Assembly: GCF_016734765.1 (NCBI RefSeq)
Contig: NZ_JAERQE010000013.1
Location: 62,001-126,000 of the forward strand
Direction: 5' to 3'
Source of the DNA: Microvirga soli
Lineage (GTDB): Bacteria; Pseudomonadota; Alphaproteobacteria; Rhizobiales; Beijerinckiaceae
Length of the DNA: 64,000 nucleotides
In this document: positions 36,521 to 44,325 of the stretch, piece by piece
Numbering within the stretch: the first letter of the stretch is position 1
Layout of the letters: each line of letters begins with the position of its first letter
The notes under the pieces: generated by a model
Seen by the model: only the letters and a program-made list of their open reading frames with translations
The model's database searches: none
Told to the model about the DNA's origin: nothing
Translations under genes and position numbers: made by a program

Positions 36521-37614
36521 CAGGGCCTCCCCACGATGCGGTCGAGCCAGAAGGAGCAGCCGACCGCCGGGATCGGCGCCTCGGCGCCCAGGTGCTCCAG
36601 CAGGCGGTCATAGCGCCCGCCGCCGACGACAGGCTTTCCGTCGCTGCGGCGCGGGTCCTGCACCTCGAAGATGAAGCCCGTGTAGTAGTCGAGGTTGCGC
36701 GCGAAGGTGGCGGCAAACGAGAAGCTGCGGACATCGAGGCCGCGCGCGGCCATGAAGCCGGTGCGCTCCTCGAACAGGGTCAGGGCCGGGCCGATATCGA
36801 GGCCCGCATCCCTGGCCAGGGCCCGGACCGCGTGAGCCGCCTGATCCGGATCGCCCGCGATGGAGAGGTAGCGTTCCAGCACCTGCCGGGCCTCATCGGG
36901 GAGGCCGGTGCGGTTGGCCGCGCGGGCCAGGAAGCGTTCGGCGATCTCGCCCGCGCTGCGTCCGCCGACGCTGGCGATGCCTGCAATCGACAGGATGTCC
37001 TCGACGAAGGCTTTTGCCGCCTGGGGAGCCTGCCCCTCGATGGCGGCGAGAAGGCCGGCATGCTCTTGGGTGCCCGAGCCTTCGGGCTCGGCAAGGCTCG
37101 CCAGCCCCTGGCCCGACACGATGGCGCGGATCACGCGCCGCTTGGCGGCGGGCGCGACCCCCAGGGCGTCGATCAGGGCATGGAGGAGGCCCATGTCGCC
37201 GAGCTTTACCACGGGGTCGGAGCTGCCGATTTGGGCAAGGCCCTCCAGGGCCAGCGACAGGATTTCCGCATCGACCGCCGACACATCCGTGCGGCCGATG
37301 GATTCCAGCCCCGCCTGCAGAAACTCGCCGCTCTCATGGGGGCGCATGCGGAAGACCGGGCCGCCATAGGAATAGCCCAGAGGCTCGGCGCCGCGCTGGG
37401 CGAGATGCTGAAGGCAGACGGGAATGGTGTATTCCGGCCGCAGGCACAGCTCCGTGCCGGCCGCATCCTGCGTCACGAACATGCGCCGCCGGATATCCTC
37501 GCCCGACAGGTCGATGAACACGTCCGCAGGCTGGAGCACCGGCGGCTCGACACGCGCATAGCCCTCGCGCTCGAACAGCGCGATCAGCGCAACAATGGCA
37601 TCCGTCTCCGTCAC
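36520..37614 (-). CDS. hisZ: ATP phosphoribosyltransferase regulatory subunit HisZ
   Basis: The 364-residue protein is a class II aminoacyl-tRNA-synthetase paralogue: it has RMFVTQDAAGTELCLRPEYTIPVCLQHL and YGGPVFRMRP like HisRS motif 2, but lacks a full tRNA-binding C-terminal domain and is shorter than HisS. HisZ activates HisG in a hetero-octamer and relays histidine feedback. It is translationally coupled to hisG by a 1-bp overlap. Its promoter is not obvious; the best candidate lies about 570 bp upstream at 38186-38229. Confidence 0.93.
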   Translation of the reverse strand: MTETDAIVALIALFEREGYARVEPPVLQPADVFIDLSGEDIRRRMFVTQDAAGTELCLRPEYTIPVCLQHLAQRGAEPLGYSYGGPVFRMRPHESGEFLQAGLESIGRTDVSAVDAEILSLALEGLAQIGSSDPVVKLGDMGLLHALIDALGVAPAAKRRVIRAIVSGQGLASLAEPEGSGTQEHAGLLAAIEGQAPQAAKAFVEDILSIAGIASVGGRSAGEIAERFLARAANRTGLPDEARQVLERYLSIAGDPDQAAHAVRALARDAGLDIGPALTLFEERTGFMAARGLDVRSFSFAATFARNLDYYTGFIFEVQDPRRSDGKPVVGGGRYDRLLEHLGAEAPIPAVGCSFWLDRIVGRP

Positions 37615-37810
37615 TGGCTTGGCTCGATCCTTATGCTGGCATGCTCTCTAGCAATGCCCGGGCGCGAAGGCGATTGTTTTTGGCAGGAAGGGTGAACGGA
37701 GGGGGCGGAGCCTTGCCGCTGGCATCTTTGCGCAGGCGGGGATTCAGAGCCGCCGACGCCTCAAGGAGGGCGGGAAGTGTTGCGCCTCGTTCTGCCTCGT
37801 CGGCGGTTAT

Positions 37811-37901
37811 GGATCCCGGGCTCCGCTGGCGCGGCCCCGGGATGACAATGCTGGACTGGTCTGACGATCCCGGATCTGCGCTGCGCTTCGTCCGGGATGA
37901 C
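37811..37901. repeat. Tandem pair of GTCATCCCGG-type palindromes
   Basis: The first unit is ATCCCGGGCTCCG...CCCCGGGATGAC (37813-37845) and the second GATCCCGGATCTGCG...CGTCCGGGATGAC (37866-37901). The second unit is the reverse complement form of the left arm found at 40818 and 46488. Confidence 0.85.
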
Positions 37902-38185
37902 GCGGGTGGTGGATTGTCAAACAGCCAGCGCCTTCGGGCCTGAGGCCGGGAAGCCTCAAGCCGTCAGGTCAATCGAGGGTGGCGTGGTGCGCAGCCCGGC
38001 TCGATGTGATGGTGAGAAGTGAGAGCCAAGCTGCTCGTCACGCGCGGTTTGTTTTAGCGGACCTGGAGGCATGCCAGATCGGCCCCCTGCGATCACAGGC
38101 GTGCGAGGCCTGCGGCAGGACCGCTCCCCGTCCCACTCTTGCGACGCCTCGCGAGCGCGCCCCTCATTGGACGAGGATGTCCTTA

Positions 38186-38229
38186 GCTATAGCCGAGCTT
38201 AGGAGAATTGTCAAGAACAAAATGAGAAC
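38186..38229 (-). promoter_or_regulatory. Orphan promoter with adjacent LexA-type box
   Basis: On the minus strand the order is GTTCTCATTTTGTTC (38229-38215), TTGACA (38214-38209), 17-bp spacer, TATAGC (38191-38186). The first is an exact GTTC-N7-GTTC match (GAAC-N7-GAAC on the plus strand), the alphaproteobacterial LexA site. The predicted transcript starts near 38179 and runs toward hisZ, 565 bases away. The only early ORF is 24 codons (38167-38093). The product may be a small RNA, a small peptide or a long hisZG leader. Confidence 0.6.
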
Positions 38230-38245
38230 ACGTAAACTGCTGCTC

Positions 38246-38369
38246 CTCCCCCCTCTGCGGGAGAGGGTGGCCGGCGCAGCAGGTCGGGAGAGGGGCCGTG
38301 AGAAGTCGAGCACTGACCCTCTCCCAGCTCACTTTGTTCGCCACCCTCCCCCGCAAAGGAGGGAGGGAA
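38246..38369. repeat. Mosaic repeat core (CCCTCTGCGGGAGAGGG type)
   Basis: Nested inverted repeats: CCCTCTGCGGGAGAGGG near 38251-38267, then GGGAGAGGGGC and its partner CCCTCTCCCAGCTCAC, closing with CACCCTCCCCCGC...GAGGGAGGG. It is homologous to the core of the composite element at 46488-46725 (shared GCTCACTnnGTTCGCCACCCT). Confidence 0.85.
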
Positions 38370-38383
38370 AGGATCCGTGCAGC

Positions 38384-38480
38384 GTCATTCCCGGCCGGAG
38401 CGTCAGCGGAGGGGAAGGGAGGCCACTCACGCGCTCAGCGCCATGGGTCCCTTTCCCGGCCTGCGGCTGCCGGGGATGAC
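38384..38480. repeat. GTCATTCCCGG...CCGGGGATGAC element
   Basis: The terminal inverted arms GTCATTCCCGGCCGGAG (left) and CCTGCGGCTGCCGGGGATGAC-type right arm enclose about 60 bp with an inner AAGGGAGG/CCCTTTCCC pair. It is a divergent member of the composite family. Confidence 0.75.
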
Positions 38481-38490
38481 ACTTATTCAC

Positions 38491-38676
38491 GTCATCACCG
38501 GCCCTGTGCCGGTGATCCCGATTAGGAAACGGTGGCGCTTCACATGAGCGGGATGGCCGGAACAAGCCCGGCCATGACGGGAGGGGGCTCCATAGCGGCT
38601 CTGCGGGATGAGGTTTGGAATTGTTTGGAAGTCTGAAGCGTAAAACGTGAATGGCCGGGACGGGCCCGGCCATGAC
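38491..38676. repeat. Cluster of CATCACCGG and GGCCGGG-type small palindromes
   Basis: The cluster contains CATCACCGGCCCTGTGCCGGTGAT (38493-38516), ATGGCCGGAACAAGCCCGGCCAT (38553-38575) and ATGGCCGGGACGGGCCCGGCCAT (38651-38673). The last two have the same consensus as the arms of the element at 41112-41163. Such units are scattered between genes in rhizobial genomes. Confidence 0.75.
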
Positions 38677-38704
38677 GATAGAACTAGGTTGAGGGCTGAG
38701 GACC

Positions 38705-39160
38705 TTAGCGCTTGTCGGCGGTGGCGCTCTTCACGCTCTTGGCCTTCGTCGTCTTCCGCTTGCTGTGATCGCTCGAGCGGTTCACGTATTTTACCTTCTT
38801 GGGCTCCGCCTTCTTTTCCGCGCCACCCTCTTCGCCCATGAGGCTCGGGGGCAGGAAGTGGCGGGCGGCTTCCGTCATGACGCCGGCGACGGCGCCTGCG
38901 GCCGTCTGGGTCAGGTCGGCGGTTTGCGAGCCCGCATTGGCGGCGGCCGCACCGGCTTTCTTCGCCGTGCGGGTCCGGGTGAGGACGGTCGCGGCCGCGC
39001 CGGCTGCAGCGATCAGGGCGTCGGCCAGAATCTCGCGGCCGAGATCCGAGTTGATCAGGTCCATGAGACCGGACTTCTTGGCCGTTTTCGCCAGCTTCGT
39101 GCCGGTGCTCTTGCCGGAGTCTTTCTTCGCCTTGCTGCCGCTCTTCTTGTCCTTCGCCAT
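38705..39160 (-). CDS. Basic Lys/Ala-rich protein of unknown function
   Basis: The 151-residue protein starts at the ATG at 39160, set by AGGAG 6 bases upstream; the ATG at 39166 is too close to that site. It has a Lys/Ser-rich N-terminal tail (to about 30), a central Ala-rich helical part with GLMDLINSDLGREILADALIAAAGAAA (about 32-60), and a Lys-rich C-terminal tail (HSKRKTTKAKSVKSATADKR). No motif is recognised. The tails suggest binding to nucleic acid or another polyanion. It is transcribed with or just downstream of hisS (65-bp gap). Confidence 0.65.
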   Translation of the reverse strand: MAKDKKSGSKAKKDSGKSTGTKLAKTAKKSGLMDLINSDLGREILADALIAAAGAAATVLTRTRTAKKAGAAAANAGSQTADLTQTAAGAVAGVMTEAARHFLPPSLMGEEGGAEKKAEPKKVKYVNRSSDHSKRKTTKAKSVKSATADKR

Positions 39161-39231
39161 GTTCATCTCCTGATGGTCAAGCTTTCCCAGACAACCCCCA
39201 GGTCAGCATGGGGGTTCCCGAGCGGTCAAGC

Positions 39232-40716
39232 TTAGCCGAAATGGCGGCTCAGAACCTCGCGCACAGCCTCGACCAGCTTGCTCTCGGCGACCGAGAACTG
39301 CGCCGGGCGGGCGGCCTTCCATTCCTCGTTGGACGCGATGGCCCCGGCGGCCTTGGCGCCCTCGATCAGGTCCTTGATTTCGACCTCGCCACGCTCGCGC
39401 TCGTTCGAGCCCTGGATGATCACGCAGGGGCTCTGCCGCTTGTCGGCATATTTCATCTGTGCCTTCATGCCCGACGAGCCGAGATAGAGCTCGGCCCGGA
39501 TGCCGGCCTGCCGCAAGGTCGAGACCATGCGCTGGTAGGCAGCGATCTGGTCCTTGTCCATGACGAGCACCACCACCGGACCGGGCGTCTGCGCGCCCGA
39601 CACGATGGGGCTCTTCACCATCTGCAGGGCCGAGAGCAGGCGCGACACGCCGATGGAGAAGCCGGTGGCCGGAACGGGCTCGGAGCGGAAGCGGCCGACA
39701 AGGCCGTCATAGCGCCCGCCGCCGCCCACCGAGCCGAAGCGGACGGGGCGCCCGTCCTCGTCCTGAACCTGGAAGGTCAGCTCGGCTTCGTAGACCGGGC
39801 CGGTGTAGTATTCGAGGCCGCGCACCACGGAGGGGTCGATGGTCACGCGATCCCCGTAGCCGGAGGAGGCGACGAGCGAGGCGATCTCCGCGAGTTCGTC
39901 CGCGCCTTCAAGGCCGCGCGCCGACGAGCCGACCACCTTGCGCAGGTTCTCGACCGTGGCCGCATTGTCCGTGCCTTTTGCAGCCGTGAAGGCCAGCACG
40001 CGTTCAATGGCATCGGATCCGAGGCCTGCACCCTTCGTGAAGTCGCCGCTCTCGTCCTTGCGGCCTGCGCCGAGGAGCTGGCTCACGCCCTCAGGCCCGA
40101 GGCGATCGAGCTTGTCGATGGCGCGTAGCACCGTGAGGCGCTGGCCAGCCTTATCCTCGCCGCCAAGGCCGATGGCTTCGAGCACACCGTCCAGAACCTT
40201 GCGATTGTTGATCTTGATGATGAAGTCGCCGCGCTTGAGCCCAAGCCGCTCCATGGTATCGGCGGCCATCATGCAGATTTCCGCATCGGCCGCGACGGAA
40301 GCAGCACCCACCGTGTCGGCGTCGAACTGCATGAACTGGCGGAACCGGCCGGGGCCGGGCTTCTCGTTGCGGAACACCCAGCCGGCCCGGTAGCTGCGAT
40401 AGGGCTTGGGCAGGGCATCGAAGTTCTCGGCCACGTAGCGGGCGAGCGGCGCGGTCAGGTCGTAGCGGAGCGAAAGCCACTGATCGTCATCGTCCTGGAA
40501 CGAGAACACGCCCTCGTTCGGGCGGTCCTGATCGGGCAGGAACTTGCCGAGGGAATCCGTGTACTCGACGAAGGGCGTCTCGACGCCCTCAAAGCCGTAG
40601 AGCTCATAGGATTCACGGATCGCCGCGAGCATGCGCTCGGTAGCGGCAAGATCGGCGGGGTTGCGGTCGGCAAAGCCGCGCGGGGCGCGGGCCTTGATCG
40701 TGTCGGCCTTGGACAT
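39232..40716 (-). CDS. hisS: Histidyl-tRNA synthetase
   Basis: The 494-residue class II synthetase charges tRNA-His. It has motif 2 [26 protein letters not shown] (about 111-136), the histidine-A loop [14 protein letters not shown] (about 310) and motif 3 GFSIGVSRL, followed by a C-terminal anticodon-binding domain (about 400-490). It is longer than the E. coli enzyme (424) by an insertion in the central part, as in other alphaproteobacteria. It sits upstream of hisZ-hisG on the same strand but separated by about 1.6 kb. Confidence 0.96.
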   Translation of the reverse strand: MSKADTIKARAPRGFADRNPADLAATERMLAAIRESYELYGFEGVETPFVEYTDSLGKFLPDQDRPNEGVFSFQDDDDQWLSLRYDLTAPLARYVAENFDALPKPYRSYRAGWVFRNEKPGPGRFRQFMQFDADTVGAASVAADAEICMMAADTMERLGLKRGDFIIKINNRKVLDGVLEAIGLGGEDKAGQRLTVLRAIDKLDRLGPEGVSQLLGAGRKDESGDFTKGAGLGSDAIERVLAFTAAKGTDNAATVENLRKVVGSSARGLEGADELAEIASLVASSGYGDRVTIDPSVVRGLEYYTGPVYEAELTFQVQDEDGRPVRFGSVGGGGRYDGLVGRFRSEPVPATGFSIGVSRLLSALQMVKSPIVSGAQTPGPVVVLVMDKDQIAAYQRMVSTLRQAGIRAELYLGSSGMKAQMKYADKRQSPCVIIQGSNERERGEVEIKDLIEGAKAAGAIASNEEWKAARPAQFSVAESKLVEAVREVLSRHFG

Positions 40717-40817
40717 GGGTTTTTACAGCAGCCGTTGGAATGGGGGAAAACGTGCTGCGGTCCTACTCCCTGCGGCGGGGAGGGGCAAGGGTTGTTGCGA
40801 TTAGCGCAACAGCACCG

Positions 40818-41055
40818 GTCATCCCGGACGAAGCGCAGCGCAGATCCGGGATCGTTGGACGAGAATGGCGCGAGAACTCTCCTCCCCCTTGTGGGGAGGA
40901 GTTGGAGGTGGGGGTGTGAGCGCCCTCCTGAAACCAAGTTGGCGCTGGCACCCCCACCCCGACCGCTGCCGCGGCCACCCCTCTCCACAAGGGGGAGGGA
41001 AGCCAGCGCTCCATCCTGAACACGATCCCGGATCGGCTGCGCCGTCCGAGATGAC
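40818..41055. repeat. Composite mosaic repeat, copy 1 (CCTTGTGGGGAGG core)
   Basis: Left arm: GTCATCCCGGACGAAGCGC followed by AGATCCGGGATCG and GGACGAGAATGGCGCGAG. Core: CTCCTCCCCCTTGTGGGGAGG ... CCACAAGGGGGAGG with an inner GTGGGGGTG/CACCCCCAC pair. Right arm: GATCCCGGATCGGCTGCGCCGTCCGAGATGAC-type sequence. The outer ends are inverted repeats, so the whole 238 bp is a nested palindrome. Confidence 0.9.
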
Positions 41056-41111
41056 ACCCTCTTCGTCCTCCCTAGACGTGGTTCGGGGATCCACGTTTTC
41101 AGGCTCTTAAA

Positions 41112-41163
41112 ACGTGGATGGCCGGGACTGATCCCGGATCAAGTCCGGGGACGGCCATGACGT
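41112..41163. repeat. ACGTGGATGGCCGGG palindrome
   Basis: Nested inverted repeat: ACGTGGATGGCCGGGACT ... CCGGATCAAGTCCGGGGACGGCCATGACGTGG, with inner ATCCCGGAT/AGTCCGGG. It lies 20 bp downstream of the aminotransferase stop, where it could terminate transcription. Confidence 0.75.
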
Positions 41164-41183
41164 GGAGAGTATGGAGAGGTGGC

Positions 41184-42533
41184 TTACGCCACCGCCCTAA
41201 TCACCTTGGTGAGCTTGTCGACGATCTCGCCGATCTGCTCCTCGGTGATGATGAGCGGCGGCGAGAGGGCGATGGTGTCGCCGGTGACGCGCATCATGAT
41301 ACCGTGCTCCTGGAAGCCGCGATCCATGGCCTCGAAGGCGCGGGCGCCGACCGCGTCGGGACGCGAGGCGAGGTCGATGGCGCCCACGATGCCGATGGTG
41401 CGGATGTCGAGCACGTTCGGCAGGCTCTTGAGGCCGTGGATCGCATCGGCCCAGACCGGCTCAAGGGCCTTGGCCCGCTCGAACAGCTTCTCGTCCCGGT
41501 AGATGTCCTGGGCGGCAAGGGCTGCCGCACAGGCGAGAGGATGGCCGGAATAGGTGTAGCCGTGGAACAGCTCGATCATGTGCTCCGGACCCTTCATGAA
41601 GGTGTCGTAGAGCCCCTGGCGCACCATCACGCCGCCCATGGGCACGGCGCCGGAATTCACCCCCTTGGCGAAGGTGATCATGTCCGGGATGACACCGTAG
41701 CGCTCGGCCGCGAAGGCCGTGCCGAGGCGGCCGAAGCCGGTGATGACCTCGTCGAAGATCAGCAGGATGCCGTGCTTGTCGCAGATCTCGCGCAGGCGCT
41801 TGAGATAGCCCTTGGGCGGGGCCAGCACGCCGGTGGAGCCGGCCATGGGCTCGACGATCACGGCCGCAATCGTCGAGGCGTCGTGCAGCGCCACGATGCG
41901 CTCGAGCTCGTCCGCGAGATGTGCGCCCCATTCGGGCTCGCCGCGGGAGAAGGCCTGCTGCTCGCGGTTATAGGTGTGGGGCAGGTGGTCGACGCCTGCC
42001 AGCAGCGAGCCGAAGAACTGGCGGTTCTTGACGATGCCGCCCACCGAGATGCCGCCGAAGCCGACGCCGTGATAGCCGCGCTCGCGGCCGATCAGGCGCG
42101 TCTTGCTGCCCTGGCCCTTCGCGTTCCAGTAGGCGAGGGCAACCTTGAGCGCCGTATCCACGGCCTCGGAGCCCGAGTTGCAGAAGAACACATGGTTCAG
42201 GTCGCCGGGCGCGAGCTGGGCGAGGCGGGAGGCCAGGGCGAAGCCGCCCGCATGGCCGAACTGGAAGGCCGGCGAGTAGTCGAGTTCCGCCGCCTGGGCC
42301 TGGATGGCCTGGGTGATCTCGTCCCGGTTGTGGCCCGCATTGCAGCACCAGAGACCGGCAGCGCCGTCGATCACCTCACGGCCCTCGGGCGTGTAGTAGT
42401 ACATGTCCTTGGCGCGGGCGATCATCCGGGGCCGCTGCTTGAAGGAGCGGTTTGCCGTGAACGGAAGCCACCAGGCCTCGAGATCGTTGGGTGCAAGCGA
42501 GTCGTTGGCGGCTCTGGAAATCTGGGCGGTCAT
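41184..42533 (-). CDS. Class III aminotransferase (omega-amino acid:pyruvate type)
   Basis: The 449-residue PLP enzyme starts at the ATG at 42533 (frame to 42590 rejected). It has the class III hallmarks CNSGSEAVDTALK (about 120), the PLP-binding Asp in LIFDEVITGFGRLG (about 255) and the Schiff-base lysine in ITFAKGVNSGAVPMGG (about 285). LEAWWLPFTANRSFK at the N-terminus is typical of beta-alanine/omega-amino acid:pyruvate aminotransferases. Exact donor (beta-alanine, taurine, a polyamine) is not resolved. No operon partner is evident. Confidence 0.9.
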   Translation of the reverse strand: MTAQISRAANDSLAPNDLEAWWLPFTANRSFKQRPRMIARAKDMYYYTPEGREVIDGAAGLWCCNAGHNRDEITQAIQAQAAELDYSPAFQFGHAGGFALASRLAQLAPGDLNHVFFCNSGSEAVDTALKVALAYWNAKGQGSKTRLIGRERGYHGVGFGGISVGGIVKNRQFFGSLLAGVDHLPHTYNREQQAFSRGEPEWGAHLADELERIVALHDASTIAAVIVEPMAGSTGVLAPPKGYLKRLREICDKHGILLIFDEVITGFGRLGTAFAAERYGVIPDMITFAKGVNSGAVPMGGVMVRQGLYDTFMKGPEHMIELFHGYTYSGHPLACAAALAAQDIYRDEKLFERAKALEPVWADAIHGLKSLPNVLDIRTIGIVGAIDLASRPDAVGARAFEAMDRGFQEHGIMMRVTGDTIALSPPLIITEEQIGEIVDKLTKVIRAVA

Positions 42534-42633
42534 GGCTAATCCCCGGAAATAACTGGCCGGGAGCCTAGCAGCCGTTTCCGGACGCGGCAAAAGGAACTTT
42601 GGCCCGAGCCATGAGCAGGGCGCAACCCTTGAG

Positions 42634-42855
42634 CTACATCGTCATGCCGGTCGCCTCATAGCCGGCTCCATTGAGGGCCTGGGTCACTTCAAGAGCCTGC
42701 GCCGTGGTGACTACGTGCACCCGTCCATGATCGAGGTCCACCTCGACCTTGGCGCCGGGATCCAGGCGCTGGATCGCCTTGGTGACCGAAGTGACGCAGC
42801 CCTGGCAGGTCATTCCATCAACCTGCATGAGCAGGTCCTTGCGCGGCTCTTCCAT
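42634..42855 (-). CDS. Heavy-metal-associated domain protein (CopZ-like)
   Basis: The 73-residue protein starts at the ATG at 42855 and consists of one HMA domain with the metal site M-T-C17-Q-G-C20 and the V-x-V-D-L-D-H-G-R-V strand. It would carry Cu(I) or another soft metal in the cytoplasm. No P-type ATPase or copper regulator is nearby, so it is a stand-alone gene. A longer in-frame extension to 42966 has no family match. Confidence 0.88.
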   Translation of the reverse strand: MEEPRKDLLMQVDGMTCQGCVTSVTKAIQRLDPGAKVEVDLDHGRVHVVTTAQALEVTQALNGAGYEATGMTM

Positions 42856-43023
42856 CGATACGCCCTTTCCAAACTGACTGACCGGTCCTGAGCGAGCAAC
42901 GCGCGGTTGCGCAAAAATGTCCATTGCGGGAATACGAAACTTGCCTCGCGATTCGTCTTGATTCACTTTCGGTTAAGACACTGATTCGGGCATAGAACCC
43001 GAGCCAGGGGAGCGGGGGCACCC

Positions 43024-44274
43024 ATGGTCATTACCAAGAAAATGAATCCGGTCCTGAAGGGCCGGAAGGCGGCTTTGCTCGCCTTCACGCCGGCCTTTCT
43101 GACGGCATCCGCCGCGGCCTATGTGCCGTTGGAGGCGGGGCTCGTCATGCCGGCCTTTGCCGTTCTGATCACGATGGTGATCGCCGGTCTTCTCATTCTG
43201 CGGCAGCAGGCCGGGGCGGGCCTGCATTCCGCATCTGTGCGGAGCCCAGGCAGGAGAGCGGGAGAGGGACCGGCCGGGCTTCTGCGGGAGCTCGCCAAAG
43301 CCGCCGATGCGCCGGAGAGCGGCGCCCAGGCTGACCTCATGCTGCGTGGCAGGCCCGCCCTTGCGCTCGTGGGCGGGTCGGTCGCCGGTTCCGAGCGTTT
43401 TCCCGAGCCGTCCCTGCTGCCTTCCATCCGCAGGCTTTCGGCCGACGAGACGAGCCGGATCAGGCTCGTCACCCAGGCTTTCGAGGCGGACCGGATCGAG
43501 CTGCACCTGCAGCCCATCGTGTCGCTGCCGCAAGCCAAGATCCGCTTCTATGAAGTCCTGGCGCGGCTGCGCCTGGCGGACGGGACCCTGCTGGCCCCAG
43601 CCGAGTTCCTGCCCATTCTGGAATGCGCCGGCCGCGCGTCCGATTTCGACCGGCGGATCCTGATCCGCGCCATGGCAGTCGCCCGCCATCTCATGGCGCG
43701 CGGCAGCGAGGCCATCGTGGGAGTAAACCTGTCGGCCCATGCAATCGTCGAGCCAGGCTTCCTGTGGTCGCTCGCCGGGCTGCTGGATTCCTCCCCCGAA
43801 ATCCTCGGCAGGATCGTCCTGGAACTACCCCAGCACAGCTGGCGCCATCTCGATGGCGACCTCAAGGCCGCGCTGGCGAGCCTGCGGGAGCGCGGCGTGC
43901 CGTTCTCCCTCGATCGCGCCGCCGATCTCCGGTTCGATGCGAAAGCGCTGGCCGATCTGGGCATCCGCTTCATGAAGCTGCCGGCCGATCTGATGATCAA
44001 GGCCGCCGAGCAGCAGGACGGACGCTATGCGGGACCGGAGCTCGACGTGCGGGACTTCTCCTCCACGCTGCGCCGCCAGGGCATCCGTCTGATCGCCGAG
44101 CGGGTGGACCAGGATCACATGGTGCCGGTTCTCGCCGACCTCGGCGTCCCGCTCGCACAGGGCTTCGCCTTCGCGGCCCCGCGACCGGTGAAACCGGAGA
44201 TCGCCGGCGAGCAGGAGCTGCCGCGCCCCTTCGGCCTGGAGGATGCGCCAACCCGCCTCCGGCGCGCCGGTTGA
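43024..44274 (+). CDS. Membrane-anchored EAL-domain protein with degenerate catalytic motifs (TipF-like layout)
   Basis: The 416-residue protein has two N-terminal membrane helices (about 16-34 and 40-60), a 90-residue linker, and an EAL domain (about 150-400). EAL reads E177-V-L, and the asparagine motif NLSAHAI and Lys in MKLPADL are kept. The metal-binding DDFG is replaced by D297-R-A-A, so phosphodiesterase activity is doubtful, though c-di-GMP binding may remain. Two helices plus a degenerate EAL recalls Caulobacter TipF, a c-di-GMP receptor for flagellar assembly. The family is certain; the TipF role is inference. Confidence 0.85.
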   Translation: MVITKKMNPVLKGRKAALLAFTPAFLTASAAAYVPLEAGLVMPAFAVLITMVIAGLLILRQQAGAGLHSASVRSPGRRAGEGPAGLLRELAKAADAPESGAQADLMLRGRPALALVGGSVAGSERFPEPSLLPSIRRLSADETSRIRLVTQAFEADRIELHLQPIVSLPQAKIRFYEVLARLRLADGTLLAPAEFLPILECAGRASDFDRRILIRAMAVARHLMARGSEAIVGVNLSAHAIVEPGFLWSLAGLLDSSPEILGRIVLELPQHSWRHLDGDLKAALASLRERGVPFSLDRAADLRFDAKALADLGIRFMKLPADLMIKAAEQQDGRYAGPELDVRDFSSTLRRQGIRLIAERVDQDHMVPVLADLGVPLAQGFAFAAPRPVKPEIAGEQELPRPFGLEDAPTRLRRAG

Positions 44275-44325
44275 CTTGAAGGTCGCAAGGTCCTACCCGC
44301 CGGGGCTCCTAACAAGTGAGCCCTC

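Larger units (their letters stand above)
37615..38704. other. 1.09-kb gap between hisZ and the basic-protein gene
   Basis: No convincing protein gene is present. Contents in order are: two GTCATCCCGG-type palindromes (37811-37901), the hairpin TGAGGC-N6-GCCTCA (37941-37958), about 220 bp of non-repetitive DNA ending in a candidate promoter with a LexA-type box (38186-38229), a 'CCCTCTCCC' mosaic core (38246-38369), another GTCATTCCCGG element (38384-38480) and further small palindromes. ORFs at 37641 and 37979 cross the repeats and show no coding character. Confidence 0.7.
40717..41183. other. 467-bp gap upstream of hisS
   Basis: The gap contains the composite repeat at 40818-41055 and a further palindrome at 41112-41163. 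The 100 bp next to hisS (40717-40817) should hold its promoter, but I see no clear -35/-10 pair. No protein gene is supported. Confidence 0.7.

Noticed and set aside
37641-38479. Plus-strand ORFs at 37641-37943 and 37979-38479
   Set aside because: They run through repeat elements and past the LexA-type box; translated segments are the typical reading of the palindromes (for example SALRFVRDD), which recur wherever the repeat occurs.
40870-41001. CRISPR-like or transposon reading of the CCCCTTGTGGGGAGG repeats
   Set aside because: The units are inverted, not direct repeats with regular spacers, and no transposase gene or target duplication is visible.
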